DNA of 64,000 nucleotides from Geitlerinema sp. PCC 7407 (GCF_000317045.1 NC_019703.1:1104501-1168500); one strand, 5' to 3'. Shown: positions 1 to 10,831, counted from the stretch's first letter. Numbers and translations: made by a program. Notes: a model not told the origin generated them from the letters alone.

Positions 1-57
1 AAACGTATTAACCACCTGTAAGCTTGCAATTCTAGTAAGGCAAGAGGTTTTGATCCG

Positions 58-1116
58 ATGACTATAGCAGTCGGACGCGCACAGGCCCAGCGAGGATGGT
101 TTGACGTTCTCGACGACTGGCTGAAGCGCGATCGGTTTGTGTTCATTGGGTGGTCTGGTTTGCTGCTGTTCCCCTGCGCCTACTTGGCGGTTGGGGGATG
201 GCTGACGGGGACCACCTTCGTAAGCTCGTGGTACACCCACGGGTTGGCATCGTCCTACCTGGAAGGATGCAACTTTTTGACCGTGGCGGTGTCGACACCG
301 CCCAACAGCCTGGGACACTCCCTGCTGTTTTTGTGGGGACCTGAGGCCCAAGGGGACTTTGTCCGCTGGTGCCAACTGGGAGGTCTGTGGACCTTTGTCG
401 CCCTGCACGGAGCTTTCGGGTTGATCGGGTTCATGCTGCGTCAGTTTGAGATTTCTCGACTGGTGGGCATTCGTCCGTACAACGCGATCGCCTTCAGCGC
501 GCCGATTGCAGTGTTTGTGTCGGTGTTTCTGATGTACCCGCTGGGTCAGTCTGGCTGGTTTTTTGCACCGAGCTTTGGTGTAGCGGCGATTTTCCGCTTT
601 CTGCTGTTCTTCCAAGGTTTCCACAACTGGACGTTGAACCCCTTCCACATGATGGGAGTGGCTGGCGTTCTGGGGGGTGCACTGCTGTGCGCGATCCACG
701 GAGCGACGGTGGAGAACACGCTGTTTGAGGACGGCGAGAACGCGAACACCTTCCGGGCGTTCAACCCGACGCAGGCAGAAGAGACGTACTCGATGGTGAC
801 GGCGAACCGTTTCTGGTCGCAGATCTTCGGGATTGCGTTTTCGAACAAGCGCTGGCTGCACTTCTTCATGCTGTTCGTGCCTGTGACGGGCCTGTGGATG
901 AGCTCGGTGGGTATCATTGGTTTGGGTCTGAACCTGCGGGCATACGACTTTGTTTCGCAGGAGATTCGGGCAGCGGAGGACCCTGAGTTCGAGACGTTCT
1001 ACACGAAGAACATCTTGCTGAACGAGGGTATCCGGGCCTGGTTGGCACCGCAGGACCAGCCGCACGAAGGATTTGCTTTCCCTGAGGAGGTACTGCCCCG
1101 TGGTAACGCTCTCTAA
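58..1116 (+). CDS. psbD: Photosystem II reaction-centre protein D2
   Basis: D2 of photosystem II, an integral thylakoid-membrane protein. With D1 it binds P680, pheophytin, plastoquinone QA and the non-haem iron. The 352-residue length is that of the family. Canonical residues fall at canonical numbers: Tyr160 (TyrD) in LMYPLGQ, His197 (P680 ligand) in NPFHMMG, His214 (QA/iron) in CAIHGA and His117 (peripheral chlorophyll) in VALHGA. The ATG follows an AAGAGG ribosome site by about 10 bases. The end of the gene overlaps psbC, which lies in another frame, so the two form the usual cyanobacterial psbDC operon. The promoter lies mostly outside the window, as only 57 bases precede the start. Confidence 0.99.
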   Translation: MTIAVGRAQAQRGWFDVLDDWLKRDRFVFIGWSGLLLFPCAYLAVGGWLTGTTFVSSWYTHGLASSYLEGCNFLTVAVSTPPNSLGHSLLFLWGPEAQGDFVRWCQLGGLWTFVALHGAFGLIGFMLRQFEISRLVGIRPYNAIAFSAPIAVFVSVFLMYPLGQSGWFFAPSFGVAAIFRFLLFFQGFHNWTLNPFHMMGVAGVLGGALLCAIHGATVENTLFEDGENANTFRAFNPTQAEETYSMVTANRFWSQIFGIAFSNKRWLHFFMLFVPVTGLWMSSVGIIGLGLNLRAYDFVSQEIRAAEDPEFETFYTKNILLNEGIRAWLAPQDQPHEGFAFPEEVLPRGNAL

Positions 1117-2485
1117 TGCTTCTATGGTGGCGGGTAACCGCGACCAAGAATCTTCCGGTTTCGCTTGGTGGGCTGGAAACGCCCGCCTAATCAATCTGTC
1201 TGGTAAGCTGCTGGGCGCTCACGTTGCCCACGCTGGCTTGATCGTCTTCTGGACGGGTGCAATGACCTTGTTTGAGGTTGCGCACTTTGTGCCTGAGAAG
1301 CCGATGTATGAGCAAGGAATTATTCTGCTCTCTCACCTCGCTACCCTTGGCTGGGGCGTTGGTCCCGGGGGTGAAGTTGTTGATACTTTCCCCTACTTTG
1401 TCGTAGGTGTGCTGCACCTCGTTTCTTCCGCTGTTCTGGGCTTGGGTGGTATCTACCACGCGGTTCGCGGTCCTGACACGCTGGAAGAGTATTCGTCCTT
1501 CTTTGGTTATGACTGGAAGGACAAGAACAAGATGACCACCATCTTGGGCATTCACCTGATCCTCCTGGGTCTGGGTGCGCTCCTGCTGGTTGCCAAGGCA
1601 ATGGCCTTTGGTGGTCTCTATGACACCTGGGCTCCCGGTGGCGGTGATGTCCGCATCATTACCAACCCGACTCTGAACCCCGCTGTGATCTTCGGCTATC
1701 TGCTGAAGGCACCGTTTGGTGGCGAGGGCTGGATCGTCAGTGTGGACAACCTGGAAGATGTGGTCGGTGGCCATATCTGGATCGGTCTGATCTGCGTTGC
1801 GGGTGGTGTTTGGCACATTCTGACCAAGCCCTTTGGCTGGGCTCGTCGGGCATTCATCTGGTCTGGCGAAGCTTATCTGTCCTACAGCTTGGGTGCTCTG
1901 TCCCTGATGGGCTTCATTGCATCCACGATGGTGTGGTACAACAACACGGTTTACCCCAGCGAATTCTTTGGTCCGACGGCGGCTGAGGCTTCCCAGTCTC
2001 AAGCGCTGACCTTCCTGATTCGTGACCAGCGCCTGGGTGCAAACGTTGGTTCTGCTCAGGGTCCGACGGGTCTGGGTAAGTACCTGATGCGCTCTCCGAC
2101 CGGTGAAATCATCTTCGGTGGTGAGACGATGCGCTTCTGGGACTTCCGTGGTCCTTGGCTGGAGCCCCTGCGTGGTCCTAACGGTCTGGATCTCAACAAG
2201 ATCAAGAATGACATTCAGCCCTGGCAAGCTCGCCGTGCGGCTGAGTACATGACCCATGCTCCTCTGGGTTCTCTGAACTCTGTGGGTGGTGTGGCAACGG
2301 AGATCAACTCTGTGAACTTCGTGTCTCCCCGCGCATGGCTGTCTACCTCGCACTTTGTGCTGGCATTCTTCTTCTTGGTGGGTCACCTGTGGCATGCGGG
2401 TCGTGCCCGGGCAGCGGCAGCTGGTTTCGAGAAGGGTATTGACCGCGAAACTGAGCCCGTGCTCTCGATGTCTGACCTTGACTAA
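1100..2485 (+). CDS. psbC: Photosystem II CP43 chlorophyll apoprotein
   Basis: CP43 is the inner antenna of photosystem II and also supplies ligands to the Mn4CaO5 cluster. I place the start at GTG 1100, not the upstream ATG at 1073. The GTG gives the family N-terminus MVTLSN and a 461-residue protein, and a perfect AGGAGGT at 1085-1091 sits 8 bases before it, inside psbD. The frame overlaps psbD by 17 bases, as known for cyanobacteria and chloroplasts. The large lumenal loop contains GGETMRFWD, whose Glu and Arg sit at the manganese cluster. Six membrane segments with chlorophyll-binding histidines are visible (for example [22 protein letters not shown]). Confidence 0.99.
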   Translation: MVTLSNASMVAGNRDQESSGFAWWAGNARLINLSGKLLGAHVAHAGLIVFWTGAMTLFEVAHFVPEKPMYEQGIILLSHLATLGWGVGPGGEVVDTFPYFVVGVLHLVSSAVLGLGGIYHAVRGPDTLEEYSSFFGYDWKDKNKMTTILGIHLILLGLGALLLVAKAMAFGGLYDTWAPGGGDVRIITNPTLNPAVIFGYLLKAPFGGEGWIVSVDNLEDVVGGHIWIGLICVAGGVWHILTKPFGWARRAFIWSGEAYLSYSLGALSLMGFIASTMVWYNNTVYPSEFFGPTAAEASQSQALTFLIRDQRLGANVGSAQGPTGLGKYLMRSPTGEIIFGGETMRFWDFRGPWLEPLRGPNGLDLNKIKNDIQPWQARRAAEYMTHAPLGSLNSVGGVATEINSVNFVSPRAWLSTSHFVLAFFFLVGHLWHAGRARAAAAGFEKGIDRETEPVLSMSDLD

Positions 2486-2530
2486 TTTTGATTTAGCGCC
2501 AATTTCATACCAGTTGGTCTAAACATGACA

Positions 2531-2557
2531 GCGACCCTGATAGTTTATCGGGGTCGC
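2531..2557 (+). terminator. Hairpin terminator after psbC
   Basis: A 12-bp stem (GCGACCCTGATA paired with TATCGGGGTCGC, one G-T pair) closes a 3-base loop 46 bases after the psbC stop and is followed by TTGCTTTCT. The T tract is weak, so it may also stabilise the 3' end of the psbDC mRNA. Confidence 0.75.
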
Positions 2558-2718
2558 TTGCTTTCTGGGGCTAGCTGATGGAGGGGCGGCTATACCTACT
2601 GAGGGAGGCGTGAGCGCCGATCCTGTTGAAAATGGGTGGTTGCCTACAATGCCTGGTAGGGGCCAGTGAAGTCTGCCCTAGGGATGGATGCTTTTAGGAT
2701 TTGGAGGGGCCGCAATTT

Positions 2719-5376
2719 ATGCAACCGAATAACCCCAATCAGTTTACGGAGAAGGCGTGGGAGGCGATCGCCCGGACCCCTGACTTGGTGAAGCAGGGCC
2801 ACCAGCAGCAGATCGAGAGTGAGCACCTGATGAAGGCGCTGCTGGAGCAGGAGGGACTGGTTGCAAGTGTTTTGAATAAGGCGGGCATCCAGGTGCAGCG
2901 CTGGCGCGATCGCACGGAGGAGTTTATTGCTCGCCAGCCGAAGGTGTCGGGTAGTAGCGACGCGGTTTATCTGGGGCGATCGCTCGATACGCTGCTCGAT
3001 CGGGCTGAGGCCCACCGCAAAGAGTTTGGTGATGAGTATATTTCTGTCGAGCACTTGCTGCTGAGCTATCCCAAGGACGATCGCTTCGGCAAGGCTCTAT
3101 GTCAAGAATTTAAGCTAGATGAGCCCTCACTTAGGAAAATTGTGAACGACATTCGCGGTAACCAAAAGGTCACGGACCAAAACCCCGAGGGTAAGTATCA
3201 GTCTCTCGAGAAGTATGGGCGAGACTTGACGGCCTATGCTCGAGAAGGCAAGCTAGACCCGGTGATTGGCCGGGATGATGAAATTCGGCGGACGATCCAA
3301 ATCTTGTCTCGCCGCACTAAAAATAATCCAGTGCTGATCGGAGAGCCAGGGGTGGGCAAAACGGCGATCGCCGAAGGCTTGGCCCAGCGAATTGTGAGCG
3401 GAGATGTGCCGCAGTCGCTGCGCGATCGCCGCCTGATTGCGCTGGATATGGGAGCCCTGATCGCCGGCGCCAAGTATCGCGGTGAGTTTGAGGAGCGCCT
3501 CAAGGCAGTGCTCAAGGAAGTCACCGAGTCCGGCGGTCAAATTATTCTATTTATTGACGAAATTCATACGGTGGTGGGGGCTGGGGCGACTCAAGGCGCC
3601 ATGGACGCAGGCAACCTGCTCAAGCCCATGCTGGCCCGGGGAGAGCTGCGCTGCATTGGCGCTACGACCCTCGACGAGTACCGCAAGTACATCGAGAAAG
3701 ATGCAGCCCTAGAGCGGCGCTTCCAGCAGGTCTATGTCGATCAGCCGACGGTGGAAGATACGATCTCGATTTTGCGGGGCCTCAAGGAGCGCTACGAAGT
3801 ACACCACGGGGTGAAAATTTCTGATAGTGCTCTGGTGGCGGCGGCGACGCTCTCGACGCGCTACATCAGCGATCGCTTCTTGCCCGACAAGGCAATTGAC
3901 CTAGTCGATGAGTCGGCGGCTAAGCTCAAAATGGAAATCACCTCCAAGCCGGAGGAGCTAGACGAAGTAGACCGCAAGGTTTTGCAGCTGGAGATGGAGC
4001 GCCTTTCCCTGCAAAAAGAGAGTGATCCGGCCTCCCGCGATCGCCTTGAGCGTCTCGAGCGGGAACTGGCCGATCTCAAAGAGGAACAAAGAACCCTCAA
4101 TGGCCAGTGGCAGGCTGAAAAAGATGTCATTGATCAAATTCAGTCGCTCAAGGAAGAGAGCGATCGCGTCAACATCGAAATCCAGCAGGCTGAGCGCGAC
4201 TACGACCTCAATCGCGCTGCTGAGCTGAAATACGGCAAGCTCACTGAGCTGCAGCGCCAAATCAAAGTCGCTGAGGAGCAGCTTGCCCACACCCAAACCA
4301 GCGGCAAGTCCCTGCTGCGAGAAGAGGTCACCGAAGCCGATATTGCCGAAATCATCTCCAAGTGGACGGGCATCCCGGTCAGCAAGCTGGTCGAGTCAGA
4401 GATGCAGAAGCTGCTGAACCTCGAAGAGGAGCTGCACCAGCGCGTGATCGGCCAGGATGAGGCCGTGACGGCGGTAGCCGACGCGATTCAGCGATCGCGC
4501 GCTGGCCTAGCCGACCCCAATCGCCCCACCGCGAGCTTTATCTTCTTGGGGCCGACTGGCGTCGGCAAAACCGAGCTGGCCAAAGCCCTTGCCGCCTTCC
4601 TCTTTGACACCGAAGACGCTATGGTGCGGATCGACATGTCCGAGTACATGGAGAAGCACACCGTCTCCCGCCTGATCGGCGCACCGCCGGGCTATGTGGG
4701 CTATGACGAAGGCGGCCAGCTCACCGAGGCCATCCGCCGCCGCCCCTACTCAGTCATCTTGTTTGACGAGATCGAAAAGGCGCACCCCGACGTCTTCAAC
4801 GTCATGCTGCAAATCCTCGATGATGGCCGCGTCACCGATGCCCAGGGCCACACGGTGGACTTTACCAACACCATCATCATCATGACGAGCAACATCGGCT
4901 CGCAGTACATCCTGGATCTGCCCAGCAGCGCCGTGAGCGCCACCAGCGGCACTGAAGACGACACCCTGCAGTACGAAGAAATGAAGTCGCGGGTAATGGA
5001 CGCCCTGCGCTCTAGCTTCCGGCCTGAGTTTCTCAACCGGATTGATGAAATCATCATTTTCCACCGGCTGTACAAGACTCAGATTCGCCAAATTGTGCGT
5101 CTGCAAACCCTCCGACTCAGTGAGCGCTTGGCCGATCGCAAGATGACTCTCAAGCTCTCCGATGCGGCCCTCGACTTTCTGGCGGATGTGGGCTACGACC
5201 CGGTCTACGGAGCTCGTCCCCTGAAGCGCGCAATCCAGCGAGAGCTGGAAACCCAGATTGCCAAGAGAATTCTGCGCGGCGAATTTTTGGCAGGCGACAC
5301 CATTTTCGTTGATATCGAAAATGAGCGTCCCGCCTTCAAGCGATTCCCCGCTGAGCTTAGCGATGTGACGGTGTAG
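2719..5376 (+). CDS. clpB: ATP-dependent disaggregase ClpB
   Basis: Hsp100 chaperone that threads aggregated proteins through a hexameric pore, working with DnaK. I choose ATG 2719 (885 residues, N-terminus [17 protein letters not shown]) over the in-frame TTG at 2701; GGAGGGG at 2703-2709 fits as its ribosome site. Domains in order: Clp N-domain repeats (about 1-145), AAA+ 1 with Walker A GEPGVGKT at 208-215, the long coiled-coil middle domain (about 405-530) that separates ClpB from ClpC/ClpA, and AAA+ 2 with GPTGVGKT at 611-618. No ClpP-binding loop is apparent. Cyanobacteria often carry two clpB genes; I cannot say which one this is. No CIRCE element was seen upstream. Confidence 0.97.
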   Translation: MQPNNPNQFTEKAWEAIARTPDLVKQGHQQQIESEHLMKALLEQEGLVASVLNKAGIQVQRWRDRTEEFIARQPKVSGSSDAVYLGRSLDTLLDRAEAHRKEFGDEYISVEHLLLSYPKDDRFGKALCQEFKLDEPSLRKIVNDIRGNQKVTDQNPEGKYQSLEKYGRDLTAYAREGKLDPVIGRDDEIRRTIQILSRRTKNNPVLIGEPGVGKTAIAEGLAQRIVSGDVPQSLRDRRLIALDMGALIAGAKYRGEFEERLKAVLKEVTESGGQIILFIDEIHTVVGAGATQGAMDAGNLLKPMLARGELRCIGATTLDEYRKYIEKDAALERRFQQVYVDQPTVEDTISILRGLKERYEVHHGVKISDSALVAAATLSTRYISDRFLPDKAIDLVDESAAKLKMEITSKPEELDEVDRKVLQLEMERLSLQKESDPASRDRLERLERELADLKEEQRTLNGQWQAEKDVIDQIQSLKEESDRVNIEIQQAERDYDLNRAAELKYGKLTELQRQIKVAEEQLAHTQTSGKSLLREEVTEADIAEIISKWTGIPVSKLVESEMQKLLNLEEELHQRVIGQDEAVTAVADAIQRSRAGLADPNRPTASFIFLGPTGVGKTELAKALAAFLFDTEDAMVRIDMSEYMEKHTVSRLIGAPPGYVGYDEGGQLTEAIRRRPYSVILFDEIEKAHPDVFNVMLQILDDGRVTDAQGHTVDFTNTIIIMTSNIGSQYILDLPSSAVSATSGTEDDTLQYEEMKSRVMDALRSSFRPEFLNRIDEIIIFHRLYKTQIRQIVRLQTLRLSERLADRKMTLKLSDAALDFLADVGYDPVYGARPLKRAIQRELETQIAKRILRGEFLAGDTIFVDIENERPAFKRFPAELSDVTV

Positions 5377-5396
5377 CATATTCCTCTGATACCCAA

Positions 5397-5436
5397 AACC
5401 TGGAATTCTCAACTAATGAAGAGGTTCCAGGTTTTT
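5397..5436 (+). terminator. Intrinsic terminator of clpB
   Basis: AACCTGGAA (5397-5405) pairs perfectly with TTCCAGGTT (5425-5433) around a 19-base loop, and the right arm runs into a TTTTT tract. It begins 20 bases after the clpB stop. Confidence 0.8.
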
Positions 5437-5887
5437 GGCGTGTGGAGCTGAAATTGGCCAAAAAGCAGGCCACTAGCTCGACATGGAGGCGATCGCCTAA
5501 GAATTCCGGAGTTGCCCCCATTGATCCTGAAAGCCGTTTTCGTGTACTCTGACCCCTCTAATGGGCTTTGTGTGCAGAGCTCGTCAAAATGAGGTTCAAG
5601 CGATCGCCCCTAAAGCTCTCAAACTGCTTGCGAACGGAGGATAGCGAAGAAGTATCGCGCCTCCATGGGTGCCAGTCTGCCAGCTAGGGAACGTTGCGAT
5701 GGTCGAAAAATGGCAAAGCCTTACCAGGGAAAAACAACCGTCCCCAAGCTTGCTTGGCAAGCTTGCACTGTAGGCTGGGATCTGGTGCGCAAAAGTATGC
5801 TGCTAGACCGGAGCTGCTCAGGGGATGTTGTAATGATGAAATTCTGTAAAACCTGCGGCCATAGGACGCTTACGAGGTGAAATAGCT
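5437..5887 (+). other. Intergenic stretch, clpB to amiC
   Basis: About 450 bases that presumably hold the amiC promoter. A 71-codon frame (5665-5880) ends 8 bases before the amiC start with a CxxC-containing tail (FCKTCGHRT), but I see no ribosome site or family match for it. A short repeat of AAGCTTG occurs near 5745-5765. AGGTG at 5874-5878 is the ribosome site of amiC. Confidence 0.5.
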
Positions 5888-7717
5888 GTGAAACTGCACT
5901 GGCTTTTGCCCGGTTACTTGGGCATGTTCTTACTAGCGTCGCCAGCAGAGGCAGCAAAGCTGCAATCTTGGCGATTTGATGAGCAGCAAAATCGGCTGGA
6001 GTTTCGAACCGATGAAGGAGTCCAGCCTAAGGCGCAACTCATTACGAATCCAACTCGGCTAGTGCTCGATCTGCCCGGAACGACCCTGGGACGGCCGATG
6101 GTCAATCAGTCTCTCAGCGGCGCGATTCGCTCGGTGCGCGTGGGCCAGTTCGATCGCCAAACCACCCGAATTGTCGTCGAGCTGGCCCCGGGCTATACCC
6201 TGGATCCGGCTCAGGTGAAGGTGCGAGGGATATCGCCAACGCAGTGGACGGTGGATCTGCCGACGCCGCAACGGGTAGCCGAAGCGTCAGGATCGGCGCC
6301 TGCGCCCGTGGCTCAGTCGTCTTCGCCGCCTCCGAGGCCGTCCCCAGCGCCGCGTCCAGCGCCGACAGGCGCAACGCAGCTAGAGTCAGTGCAGGTGACG
6401 CCGGACGGCTTCTTTGTGCGGGTCAGCGGCCGCGCTCCGGAGCTGAAGGTCCGCCGCAGCAGCGATCGCCGCAAGGTCACCATTGATTTGCCAGACAGTA
6501 CGGTGTCGCCTCAGCTCACCCAGTCTGAAATGGCAATTAATCGCTTTGGCGTAAATCGGCTGATCGTTACCCAGGAAAAAGAGGCGGCGCGCATCACTCT
6601 AGAGGTCGATCGCCAAGCGCCTGAATTCCGGGCGATCGCCAGCAGTCTGGGTGGCGTTGTGATTATTCCCACTGGCAATGTGGTGGTGAGCGATCGCCGG
6701 CCCTCGGAGGTCAATCCGGCGTCTGCTCTGGTGACGCCTCCCTCCACAGGGTCTACTCCCGCCGCCCAGCCCAAGATAGCTACCATCGAAGGCGTCGATC
6801 TGCGAGGCAATCAGCTGGTCATCCAAGCCAACGAAGCGCTGACCTACACCAGCGGCTGGGACCGAGAAACCAACGCCTATCGCATTGCTCTGCCCTCCGC
6901 TCAGCTCGCAGAAGATCTCAAAGGACCCACTCTTGACGCTAGTAGTCCGCTGCTGCGGATTCGCCTGCGCCAAGAAAATGAAACAACGGTGGCGATTTTG
7001 CTCCAGCCAGCGGCGGGGGTGCGAATTGGCCAGCTGAGCGCTGCGGGCCAGCGATCGCTGTCGGTCCCCCTAGAGCGATCGCAGATCGGCGTGACGCCGC
7101 CGCCCGGAGGCTCAACGGTCTCCGTCCCAACTGCCTCTACCAACCCCAATCAGCCGCTGCCTACCGCGCCCCGAGGGCGCATTGTCGTGGTGATTGACCC
7201 TGGCCACGGCGGTCCCGATCCCGGCGCTGTCGGCATCAACGGTCTGAACGAAGTAGACATCGTTGACCCAATCTCCAAAGAAGTGGCCTCACTGCTAGAG
7301 CGCCAGGGCGTACAGGCCGTTTTGACGCGCCGAGAAAACATTGATCTCGATCTCGAGCCGCGAGTCGCCCTGGCAGAGCGGGTCAACGCCACGCTGTTTG
7401 TGAGCATCCACGCCAACTCCATCAGCATGAGTCGTCCAGACGTAAATGGTCTGGAAACTTACTACTATGCGAGCGGCGAACGGCTTGCCCGGACGATCCA
7501 CAACGTCATGGTCCAAGAGACTGGCGCGCGCGATCGCGGCGTTCGTCAGGCCCGCTTCTACGTGCTGCGCCGGACTTCAATGCCTGCGGTTTTGATCGAA
7601 ACCGGATTTGTTACGGGCAGCGAGGATGCGGCAAACTTGTCTCGTCCGGAATACCGCAGCCGCCTGGCAGCGGCGATCGCCCGTGGAATTCTGCAATACA
7701 TTCAGCAGAATTACTAA
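5888..7717 (+). CDS. amiC: AMIN-domain N-acetylmuramoyl-L-alanine amidase
   Basis: Zinc amidase that cuts the lactyl-peptide bond between N-acetylmuramic acid and the stem peptide. In filamentous cyanobacteria AmiC-type enzymes serve cell separation or septal perforation. The 609 residues begin with a signal peptide (cut expected after SPAEAA), followed by two or three AMIN-type beta domains joined by Pro-rich linkers, then a C-terminal Amidase_3 domain (about 430-605). His440 in DPGHGG, the Glu of GLNEVDI and the His of SIHANS are expected zinc ligands; VLIETGF carries the catalytic Glu. The GTG start has AGGTG 8 bases upstream. murI follows 35 bases later, so the two probably form a peptidoglycan operon. 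Confidence 0.95.
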   Translation: MKLHWLLPGYLGMFLLASPAEAAKLQSWRFDEQQNRLEFRTDEGVQPKAQLITNPTRLVLDLPGTTLGRPMVNQSLSGAIRSVRVGQFDRQTTRIVVELAPGYTLDPAQVKVRGISPTQWTVDLPTPQRVAEASGSAPAPVAQSSSPPPRPSPAPRPAPTGATQLESVQVTPDGFFVRVSGRAPELKVRRSSDRRKVTIDLPDSTVSPQLTQSEMAINRFGVNRLIVTQEKEAARITLEVDRQAPEFRAIASSLGGVVIIPTGNVVVSDRRPSEVNPASALVTPPSTGSTPAAQPKIATIEGVDLRGNQLVIQANEALTYTSGWDRETNAYRIALPSAQLAEDLKGPTLDASSPLLRIRLRQENETTVAILLQPAAGVRIGQLSAAGQRSLSVPLERSQIGVTPPPGGSTVSVPTASTNPNQPLPTAPRGRIVVVIDPGHGGPDPGAVGINGLNEVDIVDPISKEVASLLERQGVQAVLTRRENIDLDLEPRVALAERVNATLFVSIHANSISMSRPDVNGLETYYYASGERLARTIHNVMVQETGARDRGVRQARFYVLRRTSMPAVLIETGFVTGSEDAANLSRPEYRSRLAAAIARGILQYIQQNY

Positions 7718-7752
7718 GTATAATTGCCTGAAAATTATTCCCTGAGACGCCT

Positions 7753-8688
7753 GTGACCCACTCTCCCCTGCGCTCATCGGCGAGCACATCGCCAAAGTCT
7801 ATTTCTTCCGGGCCGGAGTTGTTTCGTTCCGGGTCCCTGGTTTCCGCTCGCGAACCCCATCAGGCGCGCATCGGCGTTTTTGATAGCGGAGTGGGTGGGC
7901 TCACAGTGCTGCGGGAGCTCTATCGCCAGCTGCCCCAAGAATCAATCCTGTACTTTGCCGACACGGCTCGGCTGCCCTACGGCACCCGTTCGAGGGCCGA
8001 AATTGTTCAGTTTGTGCGAGAAATCCTGACCTGGATGGCCCAGCAGCAGGTCAAGATGGTCATCATGGCCTGCAACACCAGCGCGGCCCTCGCCCTAGAC
8101 GTGGTGCGGGCCGAATTTGATCTGCCGGTCATCGATCTGATTTTGCCGGGTGCCAAAGCCGCAGCCCAAGAAGGCGATCGCGTTGGGGTCATTGCCACCC
8201 CAGCCACTGCGGCCAGCAATGCCTACCGCCAAGCCGTCCAGGAGGTCAAGCCCACGGCGGAGGTCTGGCAGGTAGGCTGTCCCGAGTTTGTTCCCCTAAT
8301 TGAACACAATCGGATTCACGACCCCTACACCCTCGAAATCGCCAAAGAATATCTCCAGCCCCTCCTGGAACAAGAAATCGACACCTTGATCTACGGCTGT
8401 ACCCACTACCCCCACTTGGCCCCGGTCCTGCGCAAGATCCTGCCGCGATCGGTGAAGCTGGTAGACCCGGCCAAGCACGTCGTCGCGGCAGCAGCCCAGG
8501 AGCTGGACCTGATGGGACTGCGCAACCTCCATGCGCCCCTGCCCACCCGCTTTGGCGTCAGCGGTAACTCTGAGCAATTTGCGCAGCTTTCTATCCAGTG
8601 GCTCGGCTGCACGCCGCTTGTGGAGACGGTGCAGCTGCCGACCGTGTCGCCGCAGCCCTTGTCTGTCGAGGACTCTGCGGCTTGCTAA
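7753..8688 (+). CDS. murI: Glutamate racemase
   Basis: Cytosolic, cofactor-independent racemase that makes D-glutamate for peptidoglycan. Both catalytic cysteines are present: Cys107 in MACNTS and Cys216 in YGCTHYPH, together with the family motifs FDSGVGGLTVLREL and ADTARLPYG. The 311-residue frame starts at GTG with a Ser-rich extension of about 38 residues before the conserved core. That is longer than typical MurI (about 265-285 residues), so the true start may lie further in. It follows amiC by 35 bases. Confidence 0.96.
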   Translation: MTHSPLRSSASTSPKSISSGPELFRSGSLVSAREPHQARIGVFDSGVGGLTVLRELYRQLPQESILYFADTARLPYGTRSRAEIVQFVREILTWMAQQQVKMVIMACNTSAALALDVVRAEFDLPVIDLILPGAKAAAQEGDRVGVIATPATAASNAYRQAVQEVKPTAEVWQVGCPEFVPLIEHNRIHDPYTLEIAKEYLQPLLEQEIDTLIYGCTHYPHLAPVLRKILPRSVKLVDPAKHVVAAAAQELDLMGLRNLHAPLPTRFGVSGNSEQFAQLSIQWLGCTPLVETVQLPTVSPQPLSVEDSAAC

Positions 8689-8704
8689 TGGCCTCAAAAC
8701 TGTA

Positions 8705-8747
8705 AAAAAGCAGGGACTGAGGCTCTTGTTCTCAGTCCCTGCTTTTT
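8705..8747. terminator. Bidirectional terminator between murI and thrS
   Basis: A 17-bp perfect stem (AAAAAGCAGGGACTGAG / CTCAGTCCCTGCTTTTT) with a 9-base loop. It ends in a T run on both strands and lies between the convergent murI and thrS genes, so it should serve both. Confidence 0.95.
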
Positions 8748-8776
8748 GTCGTGGCTCACAGTGGTTTGAGAGCTGC

Positions 8777-10618
8777 CTAGAATTCTTCGCGCTGGGCGAT
8801 CGCCTGGGTCAGTTTCTCAACGAACTCAGGGGCCGAAATGCTGCCAAGCTCGCCCTTTGCCCGCGTGCGCACGCTCAGAGCATTGGCTTCGACCTCCTTC
8901 GCGCCCACAACGGCCATCACAGGGATCTTCTCCTTCTCGGCTGTACGGATCATCTTGCCGAGGCGCTCATTGCTGGCGTCCATCTCAGCCCGCACGCCGC
9001 GCGATCGCAGCTCATTCACCACGCCTTGAGCAAAGGCGATCTGGCTCTCGCTCACCGGCAGCAGGCGGACCTGAACCGGGGCCAGCCACAGCGGGAAGTC
9101 CCCAGCATACTCCTCGATCAAAATCCCGATCAGCCGCTCCAGCGAGCCAAAAGGTGCCCGGTGGATCATCACCGGTCGCTGGCGAGATCCGTCTTCGGCC
9201 ACATACTCCAGATCAAATCGGTTCGGCAAGTTGTAGTCTACCTGGACCGTACCCAGCTGCCATTCCCGCTCCAGAGCATCCTGGACAATGAAGTCGAGCT
9301 TCGGCCCATAGAAAGCCGCTTCGCCCACCCCTTCGAAGTAGTTCATTCCCAGGGTTTCCACGGCCCGCCGAATTGCGGCCTCCGATCGCTCCCAGATTTC
9401 ATCCGAACCGATGTACTTGTCTGAACTCGGATCTCGGAAGCTCAGACGGGCCCGGAAGGACTTGTCTAGACGCAGCGCCTTGAGCGTGGACTGGATGAGG
9501 TCCACTACTTTGAGAAACTCGTCGTCCAGCTGCTCCGGCGTCACGAAAATGTGAGCGTCATCTTGAGTGAAGCCGCGGACTCGAGTAAGGCCGCCCAGTT
9601 CTCCCGACTGCTCATAGCGATACACCGTGCCAAATTCGGCCAGGCGCATCGGCAGCTCTCGATAGGAGCGCAGAGAGGACTTGTAGATCTGCACGTGGAA
9701 GGGGCAGTTCATCGCCTTCAGCACAAAGCCCTCGTCCTCAGATTCGCCCATCATGGGGAACAGGTCGTCTTTGTACTTCTGCCAGTGCCCTGAGGCCTTG
9801 AACAGGTCAACCCGACCAATGTGGGGCGTGACGACAGGTTGGTAACCCCGCTTGATCTGCTCGTCCTTCAGAAAATCTTCGAGGGTCGATCGCAAAATCG
9901 TGCCCTTCGGAGTCCACAGCGGCAAGCCAGGACCCACCTGATCCGAAAAGATAAACAGACCTAGTTCTTTACCCAGCTTGCGGTGGTCGCGCTTGAGGGC
10001 TTCTTCTTTGCGCCGCTTGTACTCGGTGAGCTGCTCGGTGGTTTCCCAGGCAGTACCGTAGATGCGCTGAAGCTGCGCTCGGTTGGCGTCTCCGCGCCAA
10101 TAAGCGCCAGCAACACTCTCCAGCTCAATGGCCTTTGGGTTGAGCTCGCTGGTATTTTCGACGTGGGGACCGGCGCAGAGATCCCACCATTCTTCGCCCA
10201 GGTGATAGAGAGTGATCGGCTCTTGAAGGCCTTCTAGGATTTCCAGCTTGTAGGGCTCTTGCAGAGCGGTAATTCGGCGCTGGGCTTCTTCGCGCGAAAC
10301 TTCTTCTCGCACGACCGGTAGCTTCCGCCGAATAATTTTTTCCATCTCTTTTTTGATGGATTTAAGGTCTTTTTCGGTGAAGGGTTCTGGCAGATCGAAG
10401 TCGTAATAGAAGCCGTGTTCAATCCAAGGCCCGATGGTGACCTGGGCTTTGGGGAAGAGTTTTTGCACCGCCATTGCCATGACGTGGGATGCCGTGTGGC
10501 GAATTCGCTTGAGCGTTTCGGATTCGCTGGTGCGCGGCAAGTGGATTTTCTCGACCTGTCCGTTGGCTGCTTCGGAGGGGGCGGAAAGTTCTGAAGATGG
10601 CATTGGCTGCTGAACCAT
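8777..10618 (-). CDS. thrS: Threonyl-tRNA synthetase
   Basis: Class II synthetase that charges tRNA-Thr. The 613 residues open almost directly on the N2 editing domain (HTASH at 41-45, Cys148 and His152 in CAGPHV), so the N-terminal TGS (N1) domain seen in E. coli ThrRS appears to be absent. The catalytic core has the zinc Cys in MNCPFH, motif 2 around YRYEQSGE and RVRGFTQDDAH, and motif 3 HRAPFGSLER. The C-terminal anticodon-binding domain is complete. Some cyanobacteria carry a second, zinc-responsive ThrRS; nothing here distinguishes the two. It converges on murI with a shared terminator, and the 5' side faces the DUF2605 gene. Confidence 0.97.
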   Translation of the reverse strand: MVQQPMPSSELSAPSEAANGQVEKIHLPRTSESETLKRIRHTASHVMAMAVQKLFPKAQVTIGPWIEHGFYYDFDLPEPFTEKDLKSIKKEMEKIIRRKLPVVREEVSREEAQRRITALQEPYKLEILEGLQEPITLYHLGEEWWDLCAGPHVENTSELNPKAIELESVAGAYWRGDANRAQLQRIYGTAWETTEQLTEYKRRKEEALKRDHRKLGKELGLFIFSDQVGPGLPLWTPKGTILRSTLEDFLKDEQIKRGYQPVVTPHIGRVDLFKASGHWQKYKDDLFPMMGESEDEGFVLKAMNCPFHVQIYKSSLRSYRELPMRLAEFGTVYRYEQSGELGGLTRVRGFTQDDAHIFVTPEQLDDEFLKVVDLIQSTLKALRLDKSFRARLSFRDPSSDKYIGSDEIWERSEAAIRRAVETLGMNYFEGVGEAAFYGPKLDFIVQDALEREWQLGTVQVDYNLPNRFDLEYVAEDGSRQRPVMIHRAPFGSLERLIGILIEEYAGDFPLWLAPVQVRLLPVSESQIAFAQGVVNELRSRGVRAEMDASNERLGKMIRTAEKEKIPVMAVVGAKEVEANALSVRTRAKGELGSISAPEFVEKLTQAIAQREEF

Positions 10619-10831
10619 TGATATCGCTTCTACAAAAACTAGTGCGGGGTGAATAACGATTTTGTTTTTCTATTCTATCGACCTCTCTCCTCTTGACTTG
10701 CGAGGAATTTGCCAGAGCAAGGGCTGATAGGGACGATGGACACCCATGAACTGGATTTTGAAGTGCTTTTGTAAAGAAAAGTAAATTGCGTTAAGATTAG
10801 TGAGCGTTAGACTCATATCTGCTTTAAATTA

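Noticed and set aside
1187-2395. 402-codon frame antisense to psbC
   Set aside because: The composition is that of a codon shadow (Gln/Arg/Thr-rich), with no family match; CP43 on the other strand is certain.
2701-2718. TTG 2701 as the clpB start
   Set aside because: The codon overlaps the GGAGGGG ribosome site used by ATG 2719, which also gives the family N-terminus.
5665-5880. 71-codon frame ending in a CxxC motif just before amiC
   Set aside because: One CxxC pair is not a zinc ribbon, the rest looks like untranslated sequence, and its end overlaps the amiC ribosome site.
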